Origin: Cryptomeria japonica | Taxonomy: Eukaryota > Streptophyta > Pinopsida > Cupressales > Cupressaceae | DNA length: 64,000 nt | Assembly: GCF_030272615.1 (NCBI RefSeq) | Contig: NC_081410.1 | Span: 118,179,140 to 118,243,139 of the forward strand | Direction: 5' to 3' | Part shown: positions 1 through 8,963 of the stretch, piece after piece | How positions within the stretch are numbered: the stretch's first letter is position 1 | How the letters are laid out: the number at the start of each line of letters is the position of its first letter | Made by a program: the position numbers and the translations under genes | The notes under the pieces: generated by a model | Seen by the model: only the letters and a program-made list of their open reading frames with translations | What the model was told of the DNA's origin: nothing | The model's database searches: none

Positions 1-416
1 CATCACAAATGGGGACCCCCTCTTTTCGCTTATTTTTCGCTTGTTTTCGCTTTCGTTTTTAGGGTTTTGTTAGTCAGTTAGTTGTCTGGATTTAGGGCTA
101 AGCCTTAGGGTTTTAAATTTTGCCTTTTCAAGCCAAAATCCAGTCATTTTTGAGAGCTTTTGAGCTTTCTTTTCTAGAATGCAAATTTTGAATGCAATGA
201 ATTCGCCAAATTGGTCTAATTTTCAATTGGAATGTTCATGCAGAGCTTAAACTTGTCTAAATGTTGACCGTCAATATGAATTTTTGTCTGATTGAATATT
301 TTGACCAAATTTTGACTTTTTTGAAGTTTGATCCTGGGCATTGGAATTGATTTGTTTTCGCCTCGTGAAGTGTTAAAATGTGAAAAATCTTGTTATTTTG
401 GCCTGTAGGAGCAAAA

Positions 417-2336
417 TCGCTCCTGTCCCTCAGTGAAGGACGGGAGCTCATTTTCAAATATCTCATCATCCTTGCAGAGTCCAGACAAATTTTACGTTTG
501 AAATGATAGAGAACGACAAGATCTTTCATTTGAATATAAATTGAAGATTTTCATGAGCACAGAAAGGCCTCCAGGAAGAAAATCGCTCCTGTCCCTCAGT
601 GAAGGACCGGAGCTACAATTCAAATTTCGCCTTGTCCTTGCAAGATTTTGAGAACTTAATGATTTGAGGACGTCCGAAGGAAGATACTTTGCCAAATGAA
701 TATAATTTGAGATGCAAAAAAACGAAGGAAAATGACCTATATTGACTAAATCGCTCCTGTCCCTCTCCAAGGGACCAGGACGGGGTACCTTGTAGCTCTC
801 GTCCCTCTCCCAGGGACCAGAGCGATTTCCTTCATTTTGCAAAATCCAGACAAGGGTCGAGGCAAGTTTACGTTCAAAAACAAGGGAAAACATGAGATGA
901 GCACATTGAATATAAATTGAAGATTTTTGGGACGTCCATACCAGTGTTAAATGCCTAGTTCGCTCCTGTCCCTCAGGAAGGGACCAGAGCGATTTTTGAT
1001 ATAATTGCTTTTTTTGCAAAATTACAAACAATGTCAAGGCATGGACGGATAGAGTAAAGAAGGACAAATCCGTTGAATATAAACTTAGCGCATGGCAAAG
1101 TGAGATGAAAGCCACAAGGGAAGGATCGCTCCTGTCCCTCTCCAAGGGACCAGGGCAATACAATGGTGATGATACGTCCCTCCAAAGTTCAAGGTCGTCC
1201 CTCCAAGGTTCAAGGCCGATCCAAGCCAGGACGAAGGGTGGCGAGGACATTTCAAGGCATTTCCATCAAGCGCAACGTTGCAAAGGTCATCACATGGAAG
1301 GATTTGCACTCTAAAGACCTAGATCGCTCCTGTCCCTCTCCAAGGGACCAGAGCGATATCTACATAATGGCGTAAATTTCAAAAGGCAAACAAGTTTCAA
1401 GTTACCAAAAGGGTCGAAAGGACATCATTCCACGCAATGAAGATAATTGCAAGTTGGTACAAACAAGAACAAGCATGTTATGATGAACTTCGCTCCTGTC
1501 CCTCAGGAAGGGACTAGAGCGATATTGATATATTAGATTAATCCATGCAAGATTTACGTAAAGACAAAGATACACAAGGTTACATATGCTCCAGGACATC
1601 GTTTGAAGATAATTTGCAAGAGTTTTAAACGTCCAAACATTGCTAATCAAGGTAAAAGTCTCCCATCGCTCCTGTCCTTTGGACAAGGACCAAGGCGATA
1701 CTATTAAAACACTCCCGTTCCTTCAAAGATCAAGGCGAAGCGAGGTTAGGAAGTGCGAAGGACAACGTTTGAAGGACATTGCAAAGGAGATCGAAATTTA
1801 AAAGTCGCCAAGATCAAGGAGAAATAATGGATCGCTCCTGTCCCTCTCCAAGGGACAAGGGCGATGGTCCCTTTAATGCATCCAAACACATAATGAAAGC
1901 AAATGGAAATAAGCGCAAAGGACACGAGCAATGATATTTCGAAGGTCAAAAATGCAAGGTGAACGTGAAGACATGGACATCGCTCCTGTCCCTCTCCAAG
2001 GGACAAGGGCGATGTTAGACAAAGCGCATGATATTCGTTGAAAATCAAGGACGCACAGGGTTTTAAATGACATTCAAAAGATGATGCAAGGAGAGGATCG
2101 TACCAAAATGAAGAATTTCAAGCAAAAACATGGAGATCGCTCCTGTCCCTCTCCAAGGGACCAGGGCGATAATGGTCATGGGATGCACTTGCTCGCACAA
2201 GGAAGAAATTCAAGTTCGAAGGACCACCAGATGATCGATTTGGGACGTGGAAATGAAGGGGTTGAATGTTGAAAACGCAAGAATCATGCCAAAAATCATG
2301 GATCGCTCCTGTCCCTCTTCAAGGGACCAGAGCGAT
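417..2336 (+). repeat. Array of 13 hairpin repeats, TCGCTCCTGTCCCTC core
   Basis: Thirteen imperfect inverted repeats of about 31-35 bases start near 417, 583, 751, 794, 960, 1126, 1324, 1490, 1666, 1832, 1980, 2137 and 2303. Most are separated by about 150-200 bases; 751 and 794 are nearly adjacent. The 5' arm is almost invariant (TCGCTCCTGTCCCTC). The loop is 3-5 bases (TCC, AGG or AGT). The 3' arm varies (AGGGACCAGAGCGA, AGGGACCAGGGCGA, AGGGACAAGGGCGA). Sequence between the hairpins is non-repetitive and open in no consistent frame. The same array lies at the same place in element C. Confidence 0.9.
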
Positions 2337-2568
2337 GAGGTACGTCCCTTTGTTTTCATATTTTGTGGCGCCAAATTAAACAATTCAAATGCTAAATCAA
2401 TTTAAAAAATTGAAAATCCATTTTTTATTGGCATTTAATATGGCGTTAACATTTATTAATTATTTTTGCCTTATTTAAAAATCGAAATTTGCAATTTAAA
2501 AACGCAAGGCATTAATAGTTAATTATTTAATTAATAAAAAAAATCGATTTGAGCGCTCATATATGGAG

Positions 2569-2660
2569 GTCGGCCTTGTTATGTCATTGCAAATCATTTA
2601 AAAAATGGTTTTATTTTTATTAAGTCGGCCTAAGGGGTAAAGGATGCAAGCGCTATATAA
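2569..2660 (+). promoter_or_regulatory. Promoter of the internal gene: twin GTCGGCC boxes and TATA
   Basis: GTCGGCC occurs at 2569-2575 and 2624-2630, and TATATAA lies at 2654-2660 in CGCTATATAAGG. The boxes are 55 bases apart, the second 24 bases before the TATA. GCCGAC (reverse complement GTCGGC) is the core of the plant DRE/CRT site bound by DREB/CBF factors. C and D repeat this layout with nearly the same spacing. Transcription would start near 2690, giving a leader of about 0.55 kb before the gene. Confidence 0.65.
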
Positions 2661-3042
2661 GGGGGGTGGAATTATCATTTTCTACATCATTATTTTACCT
2701 TCCTTCATGCGAGTTGACAAGAGGCGAATATAGTGCGAGTTTCATTTATCCAAGGTGGCGAAGACACTCCAAAGGTGGTGCGAATTGCATTGAAGACCAA
2801 GGGTGGCGCGCTTAGACATTCCAAAGGTGGTGCGACTTCAAACCAAAGGTGGCGTAGACATTCCCAAGGTGGTGTGAGGCGTGCGAAGTGTGTTTGAAGA
2901 GGTGCGAATTGCATTAAAGATCACATTCTCTCCAGAGGTGGCGAAATCAAATTTAAGGGGATCATATTGAAGATTATCTTTATACCTCAATTTTGCCTAG
3001 GCAAATTTTGTTTTTGCATTCTAGAGTTAGCTCTCTATCGAG

Positions 3043-3238
3043 GTATGGCGATTTAATTATTATTGTTTTATTCATTCATCGTCATATTTCAAATTTTGAA
3101 TTTTAAATCTCTTAGCTCAATCGTTGTATTTTAGGAAATGATAACTCTAGAGACTTATCATGAGGTTTCCTAAAATCTATCTCTCTTATCTACGTTATTT
3201 ATTGCAAAATCTATTTCTTATAATGAAATGTTGTGTAG
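3043..3238 (+). other. Probable 5'-UTR intron of the internal gene
   Basis: A donor-like CGAG/GTATGG sits at 3039-3048 and an acceptor-like TTGTGTAG/GT ends at 3238, two bases before the ATG at 3241. The segment is T-rich. Element C keeps both sites (AAGGTATGGCGA and GTTGTGTAGGT), and B keeps an acceptor-like CTTATAG a few bases upstream of its ATG. Splicing has not been shown. Confidence 0.45.
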
Positions 3239-3240
3239 GT

Positions 3241-6200
3241 ATGGCGACCCCAAAGGCGGGAGCATCCACCAGTCGCTCGGCTCTCATGAAAGAAGATCAG
3301 AAGACCGAAGAAGTGGAGACCAAGATCGTGTCCAAGTGGAGCAACATTGGAGATACCAACTTGGGGAACTTTAGCACGAAGAAGTTCCGAGAGGTCCCTT
3401 ACATCGGCAAGCCATCACATGTCGCCCGGAGAATAATAGAGAGTGGCATCATCAAGGCAGCCGGTTTTCCTCCAGCCATTCAGTGCCACGAGTTGATGAT
3501 CGAGTGTGCCCGTCATTACAATCCACAGTCCAGGACAATTGTGTCCAATGAGGGAAACACTTTGGCGTACCTTTCAGAGGAGGCCATAAGTGAAGCCTTC
3601 CATCTTCCAGAGCACAGGGACATGATATACAAGAGCATTGAAGGAGCCAGATCAGTGTACGATGATGATCCAGATGCTTGTCTAAGCATAATCAACAAGA
3701 ACTGGCTACTCAAGAGTCGTCCCCGTCTGAGCAAAGTACCGAACACACCACACCGGATTGATTTCCAAGAGGAGTACAGAGATTTGATTACCATGCTCAA
3801 CAGAGTTACAGGAGCACCTCATGCCTTCTATTTTGAGAAATGGATGTTTTACTTCATCCAGGTGATTGTTCAAGGAAAGGGTACCATACATTGGGCTAGG
3901 ATAATTAGCCATTGCTTAGACGTACAGTTGAGAAGACTCAGGGCTACTAAGTCCTTCCACATGAGTTCATACGTCATCTATGCTTTAATCAGGAGCGTTG
4001 AGTACGCAGGACTACCTCACAGAGGAGTGATTGGAAGAGGACCCGGCGAGGTCAGAGTTTGTGAATCCTATACCTACTTGCATCATCCACCAGGGAAGAA
4101 CTACAAGTTAATCAATGATACTTTCACGATGAACATCACAAGGACGTTGCAAGGAGGGATTCACAACAGATTATCTCAGGATGCCCAGGAGTTAATCAAG
4201 AGGTACGGTGCTTGGTTCATTCAGTTTCCCAAGTTCACTTACATTAGAGTGTATGGATGTCCTTTACCCCCATACATGTTGCCGAGATACCCGACAGACA
4301 GAATTGTGTTACTTGAAGTAACAAGGCAGTTGGCAGCATATGTGAAGGCATTCAGACACAGACATCAGAATGGAGTTCAGGTACCTATTATTTTGGGTAA
4401 TTCAGTTGAGGTATGTCCCAATGTCTCAGCCATGGATGACGCAGAGAGGGAGTTAGCCTTGTATCCTTTTTCATCTTTTGCTTGGAGGAATAGTTTTGAT
4501 CCTCATGGACATTTAGAGGAGACGGTCGGTAGAAGATTTAGACATGAGTACCAGATTGAAGATTTTATGATGAATCTCCTAGATGATCTTGAAGTGAAAC
4601 GTAAGATACATTCTAGATTGCCTTTGGATTTTATCAGGAAATGTAAGATTTACAGAGTAGCCGACCAAGCTCAGGACAACGGCAGGCACATCCAATCTTC
4701 ATATGATAGAGAGAGCAAAACAATAAGTTTGAATTGGAATGAGCCCGAGGCCGTGGATTTAGATGATTTGATGGCACCAGTCTTGTCTTGTACTCGCAGA
4801 TGGGTAGACGTTCAGCATCAGAAGTTGAGAGAACAAGGCATAGCCATGTCTTTTACTTTGGAAGAAAAGCCAGCCGAAGGTGGAGCCAGTGTTAGTGAAG
4901 GCAATCCTAATCCTAGGAATTCAGGTGAAGGTAACCTTCGATGTGCCAGTGAGGGCAATCTCCATTCGAGAGGATCGAAGAGAAAAGAAAGATCAGAAAA
5001 GAAAGAGCCTTCCAAGAAAAAGCAAGGTGCTAACAAAGATCAAGCACCAGGTACTTCTTCCAGACCAGAGGATAGAACAGTTCGAGTGGAAGAATCAATG
5101 GAATCGATGGTACAGAATGACAGACAGGAGGAAGAACAGGCACAGCATGTTTCATCCGATGGATCTCTCCAAGACTATGATTTAGATAATGATAATGAAG
5201 TAACATCTCCTCCCAGACAAGAAGAAGTAGTACACAAAGAAATTCAAGTTCAAGAGACAAGGTCAAATATCCCAGATTGGTTGAAGGAAAGATTGACTAA
5301 GGTGATCGTAATTGAGGACGAGGACAGTGTAATTGATTTAGAGAGCCTTGTTGGACGCTCACATATGACAACAGAGAAAAAGAAGGCTACAAAGATGTCC
5401 AAGATGATTCGAGATGAGACTGGATCAAGAAAACTGCAGATAGCTACACCGGCAGCAGACAAATATGAGGGTGAGATCCTAGCAGAAGACTATCATATAC
5501 AGACTATTGAGTTGGGACCATCCACAGCAGAGCAGACTCTAGATGATGCCTCCGACACATTTGAGGCATTGAAGGACAAGTTTAGAGAAGAAGTAGAAAA
5601 GAATAGAAAGCTTGAGAAAGAGGTCGGTGCATGGAGGACATATTTCAGTCACATCAATGAACCTTTGGGACGTCAGGATCCAGTTAGATCACCATTGCAG
5701 GCATTGCCCCTTCAATCAATCAATGAAGCAGAAAGATTCAGGAATATGGTCCAGCGTACATGTAATTGGATGGATAGATCTCACACGGTGGCCATTGAGT
5801 TTATTACAAGGATGTCGAAGATCACCCACCAGGCTATCCAAGTTCTTGAGATAATCCACAGATTGATGGCAACAGTAGCTGCATTTGCCCATACCAAGGA
5901 CGTTGTCATCCCTGTCTTGAAAGTTATAAGACATACATCTAGAAGAATTTTAGCACAAGAGAGGATCTTAGAAGGTGATTCTCACAGTTTGTTTCAGTGG
6001 TCAACCTTACTCCATATAAAGAGTGTCCTCTTTGAGGACATCAGTGTTAGATGTGGTCAAGTTGAGGAGGTGATCAATCCGATCCAGGACAGAGTATTTG
6101 AGGTACTTCGTACCATTCTTGGCAGAGGGATCGAGGTCGAGACAGATGTGGATTTACAAGAATTTGAGGATAGAATCAAGATCATCTTTCGCAAGGACGC

Positions 6201-6462
6201 AGATGTTACAGATGAGCAGTATGATCAAATGTATGCCACCATGCTCCTGATTGATAGAACAAAGGAACTTGAACCTACTTGGGACACAGCTCTTCTAGAT
6301 GCATTTGATCAGGTTATCCACTTAGAAGAGAGTATCAAGAATCTTCCCGAGATTCCAATCACAGAAATCGAAGGAATCGTGACAAAATTCATTGCATATG
6401 CTAAGAAGGAAAATTGGAAAGGGAATAAGATTCTAGATGAAAGGTTGTTACAGATGACATGA
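3241..6462 (+). CDS. Intact U3-encoded protein of unknown function, 1073 aa
   Basis: I chose the ATG at 3241 because C begins at the same MATPKAG and B at the related MAAPKPN; an in-frame ATG at 3160 lies upstream of the probable intron acceptor. Residues about 20-470 form a conserved globular region (WSNIGDTNLG, GFPPAIQCHELMIECARHY, AYLSEEAISEAFHLPE). Its layout faintly recalls the plant-mobile-domain or putative plant transposon protein families; that is a guess. Residues 545-600 hold EGN-containing repeats and a basic stretch (KRKERSEKKEPSKKKQ) that could be a nuclear localisation signal. An acidic linker follows, then about 300 helix-rich, charged residues. I see no RT, RNase H, integrase, protease or zinc-knuckle motif. 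The reading frame is uninterrupted, unlike C and B, so A may be the youngest copy. Confidence 0.8.
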   Translation: MATPKAGASTSRSALMKEDQKTEEVETKIVSKWSNIGDTNLGNFSTKKFREVPYIGKPSHVARRIIESGIIKAAGFPPAIQCHELMIECARHYNPQSRTIVSNEGNTLAYLSEEAISEAFHLPEHRDMIYKSIEGARSVYDDDPDACLSIINKNWLLKSRPRLSKVPNTPHRIDFQEEYRDLITMLNRVTGAPHAFYFEKWMFYFIQVIVQGKGTIHWARIISHCLDVQLRRLRATKSFHMSSYVIYALIRSVEYAGLPHRGVIGRGPGEVRVCESYTYLHHPPGKNYKLINDTFTMNITRTLQGGIHNRLSQDAQELIKRYGAWFIQFPKFTYIRVYGCPLPPYMLPRYPTDRIVLLEVTRQLAAYVKAFRHRHQNGVQVPIILGNSVEVCPNVSAMDDAERELALYPFSSFAWRNSFDPHGHLEETVGRRFRHEYQIEDFMMNLLDDLEVKRKIHSRLPLDFIRKCKIYRVADQAQDNGRHIQSSYDRESKTISLNWNEPEAVDLDDLMAPVLSCTRRWVDVQHQKLREQGIAMSFTLEEKPAEGGASVSEGNPNPRNSGEGNLRCASEGNLHSRGSKRKERSEKKEPSKKKQGANKDQAPGTSSRPEDRTVRVEESMESMVQNDRQEEEQAQHVSSDGSLQDYDLDNDNEVTSPPRQEEVVHKEIQVQETRSNIPDWLKERLTKVIVIEDEDSVIDLESLVGRSHMTTEKKKATKMSKMIRDETGSRKLQIATPAADKYEGEILAEDYHIQTIELGPSTAEQTLDDASDTFEALKDKFREEVEKNRKLEKEVGAWRTYFSHINEPLGRQDPVRSPLQALPLQSINEAERFRNMVQRTCNWMDRSHTVAIEFITRMSKITHQAIQVLEIIHRLMATVAAFAHTKDVVIPVLKVIRHTSRRILAQERILEGDSHSLFQWSTLLHIKSVLFEDISVRCGQVEEVINPIQDRVFEVLRTILGRGIEVETDVDLQEFEDRIKIIFRKDADVTDEQYDQMYATMLLIDRTKELEPTWDTALLDAFDQVIHLEESIKNLPEIPITEIEGIVTKFIAYAKKENWKGNKILDERLLQMT

Positions 6463-6564
6463 CATCTTATTTCTCATTGGTTGATACCTCCTAGATTTTT
6501 GTGCCAAATTTAATATTTGGCTATGTATTTAATATTGTTCAGTAAAAAGGAGGTCATTTGTAAC

Positions 6565-6815
6565 AAACCCTAATTAGGGTTTAGGTGTCATGATCTTGTC
6601 CGTTGATTTACTTTCAATCTGGACCTTTCATTGTAATTGGGGATGCTATTTATACCCCCATTTTTCATTTTATTTGGAGTCAGTTAATAGAGAATAGAGT
6701 TAAGAGTGAAATAGAGAGATTAGAATTGTAAGCAATTTTTATTTTGTAGCAAGATTGAGTCTTGAAGAGAGAAATTCAAGCAATTGTTGTATATGATGAC
6801 TTGGAAATCAATAAA
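6565..6815 (+). promoter_or_regulatory. 3' promoter: palindromic telo-box pair, TATA and AATAAA (U3-R of the LTR)
   Basis: The palindrome AAACCCTAATTAGGGTTT (6565-6582) lies 65 bases before TATTTATA (6647-6654); AATAAA follows at 6810-6815. The palindrome consists of two inverted telo-box motifs (AAACCCTAA). C, B and D keep this order, with palindrome-to-TATA distances of 62-64 bases. The TATA is about 860 bases before the element end. TATA followed closely by a polyadenylation signal is the usual U3-R arrangement of an LTR. Confidence 0.65.
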
Positions 6816-7509
6816 ATATTGAAGTTATGGTGTTTTGTTGCAAGTTTCTTGAGTTATCTTCATGGTTGTTGGATGTACTTGAATCACGCTCAATCAAAGT
6901 AGTTTGTTAATTTGAAAGACTAAGTGTGAGATTTGATATTTGGTAGGATTCGCAATCCAAACCACTAGCTTCTTGCTGATTGTAGGAACGCCTTGCGTGG
7001 TCGACTGGAAAACACTTTGAGCCCTTAACCTTCAAGCATTTTCGCATCTAGGATATGTACCTTCGTAGTAGTGTCCTTGGTCTTTGATGCATTGAACACC
7101 ATTATTACCTTAGAAGATCGCACTAATTTCAGTTGAGTTGTTATCTTATGGCAAAATTGAAATTGGTTGAGTCTTGCCAAATCTCATTCATGCTAAGTCG
7201 TTCCTAGGGTTAGGCTAGATTAGATTTACTTAAACCCTGTCCTTTTTCCATTTTTTTTGAAAGTTCTTTTTAGATTAGTGAAATCTTCGAACCATTGAAT
7301 CCGTAAGAAGCCTTGAAGGAAACAGCAAATCACATCATACCACTAAAAGCTTGTCCACACGTGGAGACCCCACTAAAAGAACCTTGGAGTCCATCTAACT
7401 GATCCTTTTTGCAGATCTTCAGCAGTTAGAGACTATTTTCTCAAGAGAGGATAAGATGCCTGTCGGTATTTTATTCTGTGTATGATTGTGTACAAAATAC
7501 ACGTCAACA

Positions 7510-8110
7510 ATACCACAACTTGGATAAGATCAGAATTTAAATCTTTCTCATATGATTATCCTTAAGTATTGCGTGTTTAGGCAATACTGATATCATGTGC
7601 TTAGGTGATATCCTGTCATCACAAGATTGACATGATGGACATTTTTATCATGTGTCTAGGTGATACTTCATATCATGTGATTAGGTGATATGACATTTGT
7701 ATAAGGTGTTTTTGCACATACCACAACTTGGAAAAGATGAGAATTTAAATCTCTCATATGATTATCCTTAAGTATTGCGTGTTTAGGTAATACTGATATC
7801 ACGTGCTTAGATGATATCCTGTCATCACAAGATTGACATTTGTATCATGTGTCTAGGTGATACTTCATATCATGTAATTAGGTGATATAACATTTGTATA
7901 AAATGTTAGTGCACTTATCACAACTAGGATAAGGTGAGAAATTAAGCTTTCTCATATGATTATCCTTAAGTATTGCGTGTAGGCAATACTGATATCACAT
8001 GCTTAGGTGATATCCTATCAATCGCAAGATTGATGTGATGAACTTCAAGATCACGTGTTTAGGTTATGCTACATACCAAATGATTAGATAGTATGATTCT
8101 CATGAATGAC
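7510..8110 (+). repeat. About three tandem units of roughly 200 bp in a copia-like internal region
   Basis: Units start near 7510, 7718 and 7915; the third is incomplete. Each begins with an ACCACAACTTGGATAAG-like sequence and contains several copies of TTAGGTGATATC. The array lies just upstream of a polypurine tract and LTR, so it belongs to the 3' untranslated part of the copia-like element into which A inserted at 7509/7510. No coding sequence is seen here. Confidence 0.7.
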
Positions 8111-8210
8111 TAAAATGATTACTATCAATTAAATTATGATGCTTGAATATATTGTCTACATTCATCTTACCTAGCTAAGAGGGAGTGTTAATGCATAATA
8201 GCTTCGGTAA

Positions 8211-8261
8211 GATAAATGATTGAATGAGAGATAAATGAAGTCTCTCATTCAATCATTTATC
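8211..8261. repeat. Perfect 21-bp inverted repeat with 9-base loop
   Basis: Arms at 8211-8231 and 8241-8261 are exact reverse complements, beginning GATAAATGATTG and ending CAATCATTTATC. The structure lies 25 bases inside the copia LTR. Perfect preservation is notable in an otherwise aged element. Confidence 0.9.
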
Positions 8262-8529
8262 ATATTGATAACTCTGATAAAACCATCAAGCAATTGAATC
8301 ATCCTTGATAGTCATTCTATATTTGTATATGACCAAATTATTGATTAAATCATACTATGCATCTTTCTCATGTTCATATATCTAATGAATCTTGTATCTA
8401 GATGAATATCGATCTAACATAATGATGACTCCGATTAATATATTATCGGATTGCATTAGATCGAGTTGCATATTATATCGGGGTGCATATAGTATATAAG
8501 GAATGCATATCGGGTAGTGTTATGTTAGT

Positions 8530-8690
8530 CACCGATAGTTATTGGTGTGTTAGTCTACACCGGTAGTTATCGGTTGTCAAGTCTAACACACCGATAACTA
8601 TCAGCTGTTAGCATTGACAGCCACCGATATACTATCGAGTGGTAGCGATTGGTTAACACCCATAATTATCGATTATACTCCACACCGATT
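8530..8690. repeat. Dispersed CCGATAGTTATCGG-type palindromes in the LTR
   Basis: Variants include CCGATAGTTATTGG, CCGGTAGTTATCGG, CCGATAACTATCAG and CCGATATACTATCG, on both strands and some 25-45 bases apart, with TGTTAGTC or TCTAACAC flanks. They lie downstream of the LTR TATA. Confidence 0.7.
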
Positions 8691-8963
8691 GACATTTACG
8701 TAACATGCAGTTTATTAGTATCAACAATAAGACACGATCATGTAATGTCTTGATAGGTCATGACCGATCAAGGCATTGCTTGACCGTGCCTTGTTTGTCA
8801 TATACTTATAATAAGTGGCATTCGTGAGATAGGACATAGAAAATATTAAATGCTCCTCTCATTTGCCACAAGCAAGAAGATAATTAGACATATACAATAA
8901 GAACGTAATAATACATATCAGATAATAGAAATATATCTTTCATATTGAATTGAGAATTGAACA

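Larger units (their letters stand above)
1..7509 (+). mobile_element. Element A: giant LTR-like unit with internal gene (5' tip outside window)
   Basis: This is the best-preserved member of the A/B/C family. Its left edge matches the 5' end of C about 30 bases in, so the terminal TGTTGTGACC lies just left of the window. The right end is ...CACGTCAACA at 7509, followed by ATACC, the probable 3' target duplication. In order it holds a hairpin-repeat array (417-2336), a promoter (2569-2660), a probable 5'-UTR intron, an intact 1073-codon gene, a palindromic TATA promoter with AATAAA (6565-6815), and a U5-like tail. I see no direct repeat between the two ends, so there are no LTRs inside the unit. 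TG...CA ends and the 5-bp duplications of B and C point to retroviral-type integration. It is either a solo giant LTR or the 3' LTR of an element lying to the left. Confidence 0.75.
8186..8963 (+). mobile_element. 3' LTR of a copia-like retrotransposon
   Basis: The polypurine tract AAGAGGGAG (8177-8185) is followed directly by TGTTAATGC, the usual plant copia junction. A TATA-like TATATAAG lies near 8495. The right end is set at ...GAATTGAACA (8963), where LINE sequence resumes; ACTTT at 8964-8968 is the candidate target duplication. The 5' LTR and the left part of the LINE would be outside the window. The right boundary is inferred from the LINE junction and TG...CA ends, so it is less certain than the left one. 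Confidence 0.6.

Noticed and set aside
492-1250. 252-aa minus-strand reading frame with repeated RDRSD-type peptide
   Set aside because: It is translation of the hairpin repeats on the wrong strand; no start context, and not conserved as a frame in C.
417-2336. CRISPR-like array (short repeats at regular spacing)
   Set aside because: Spacing is 150-200 bases, repeats are imperfect hairpins within a plant retroelement, no cas-like genes exist, and the same array is inherited in element C.
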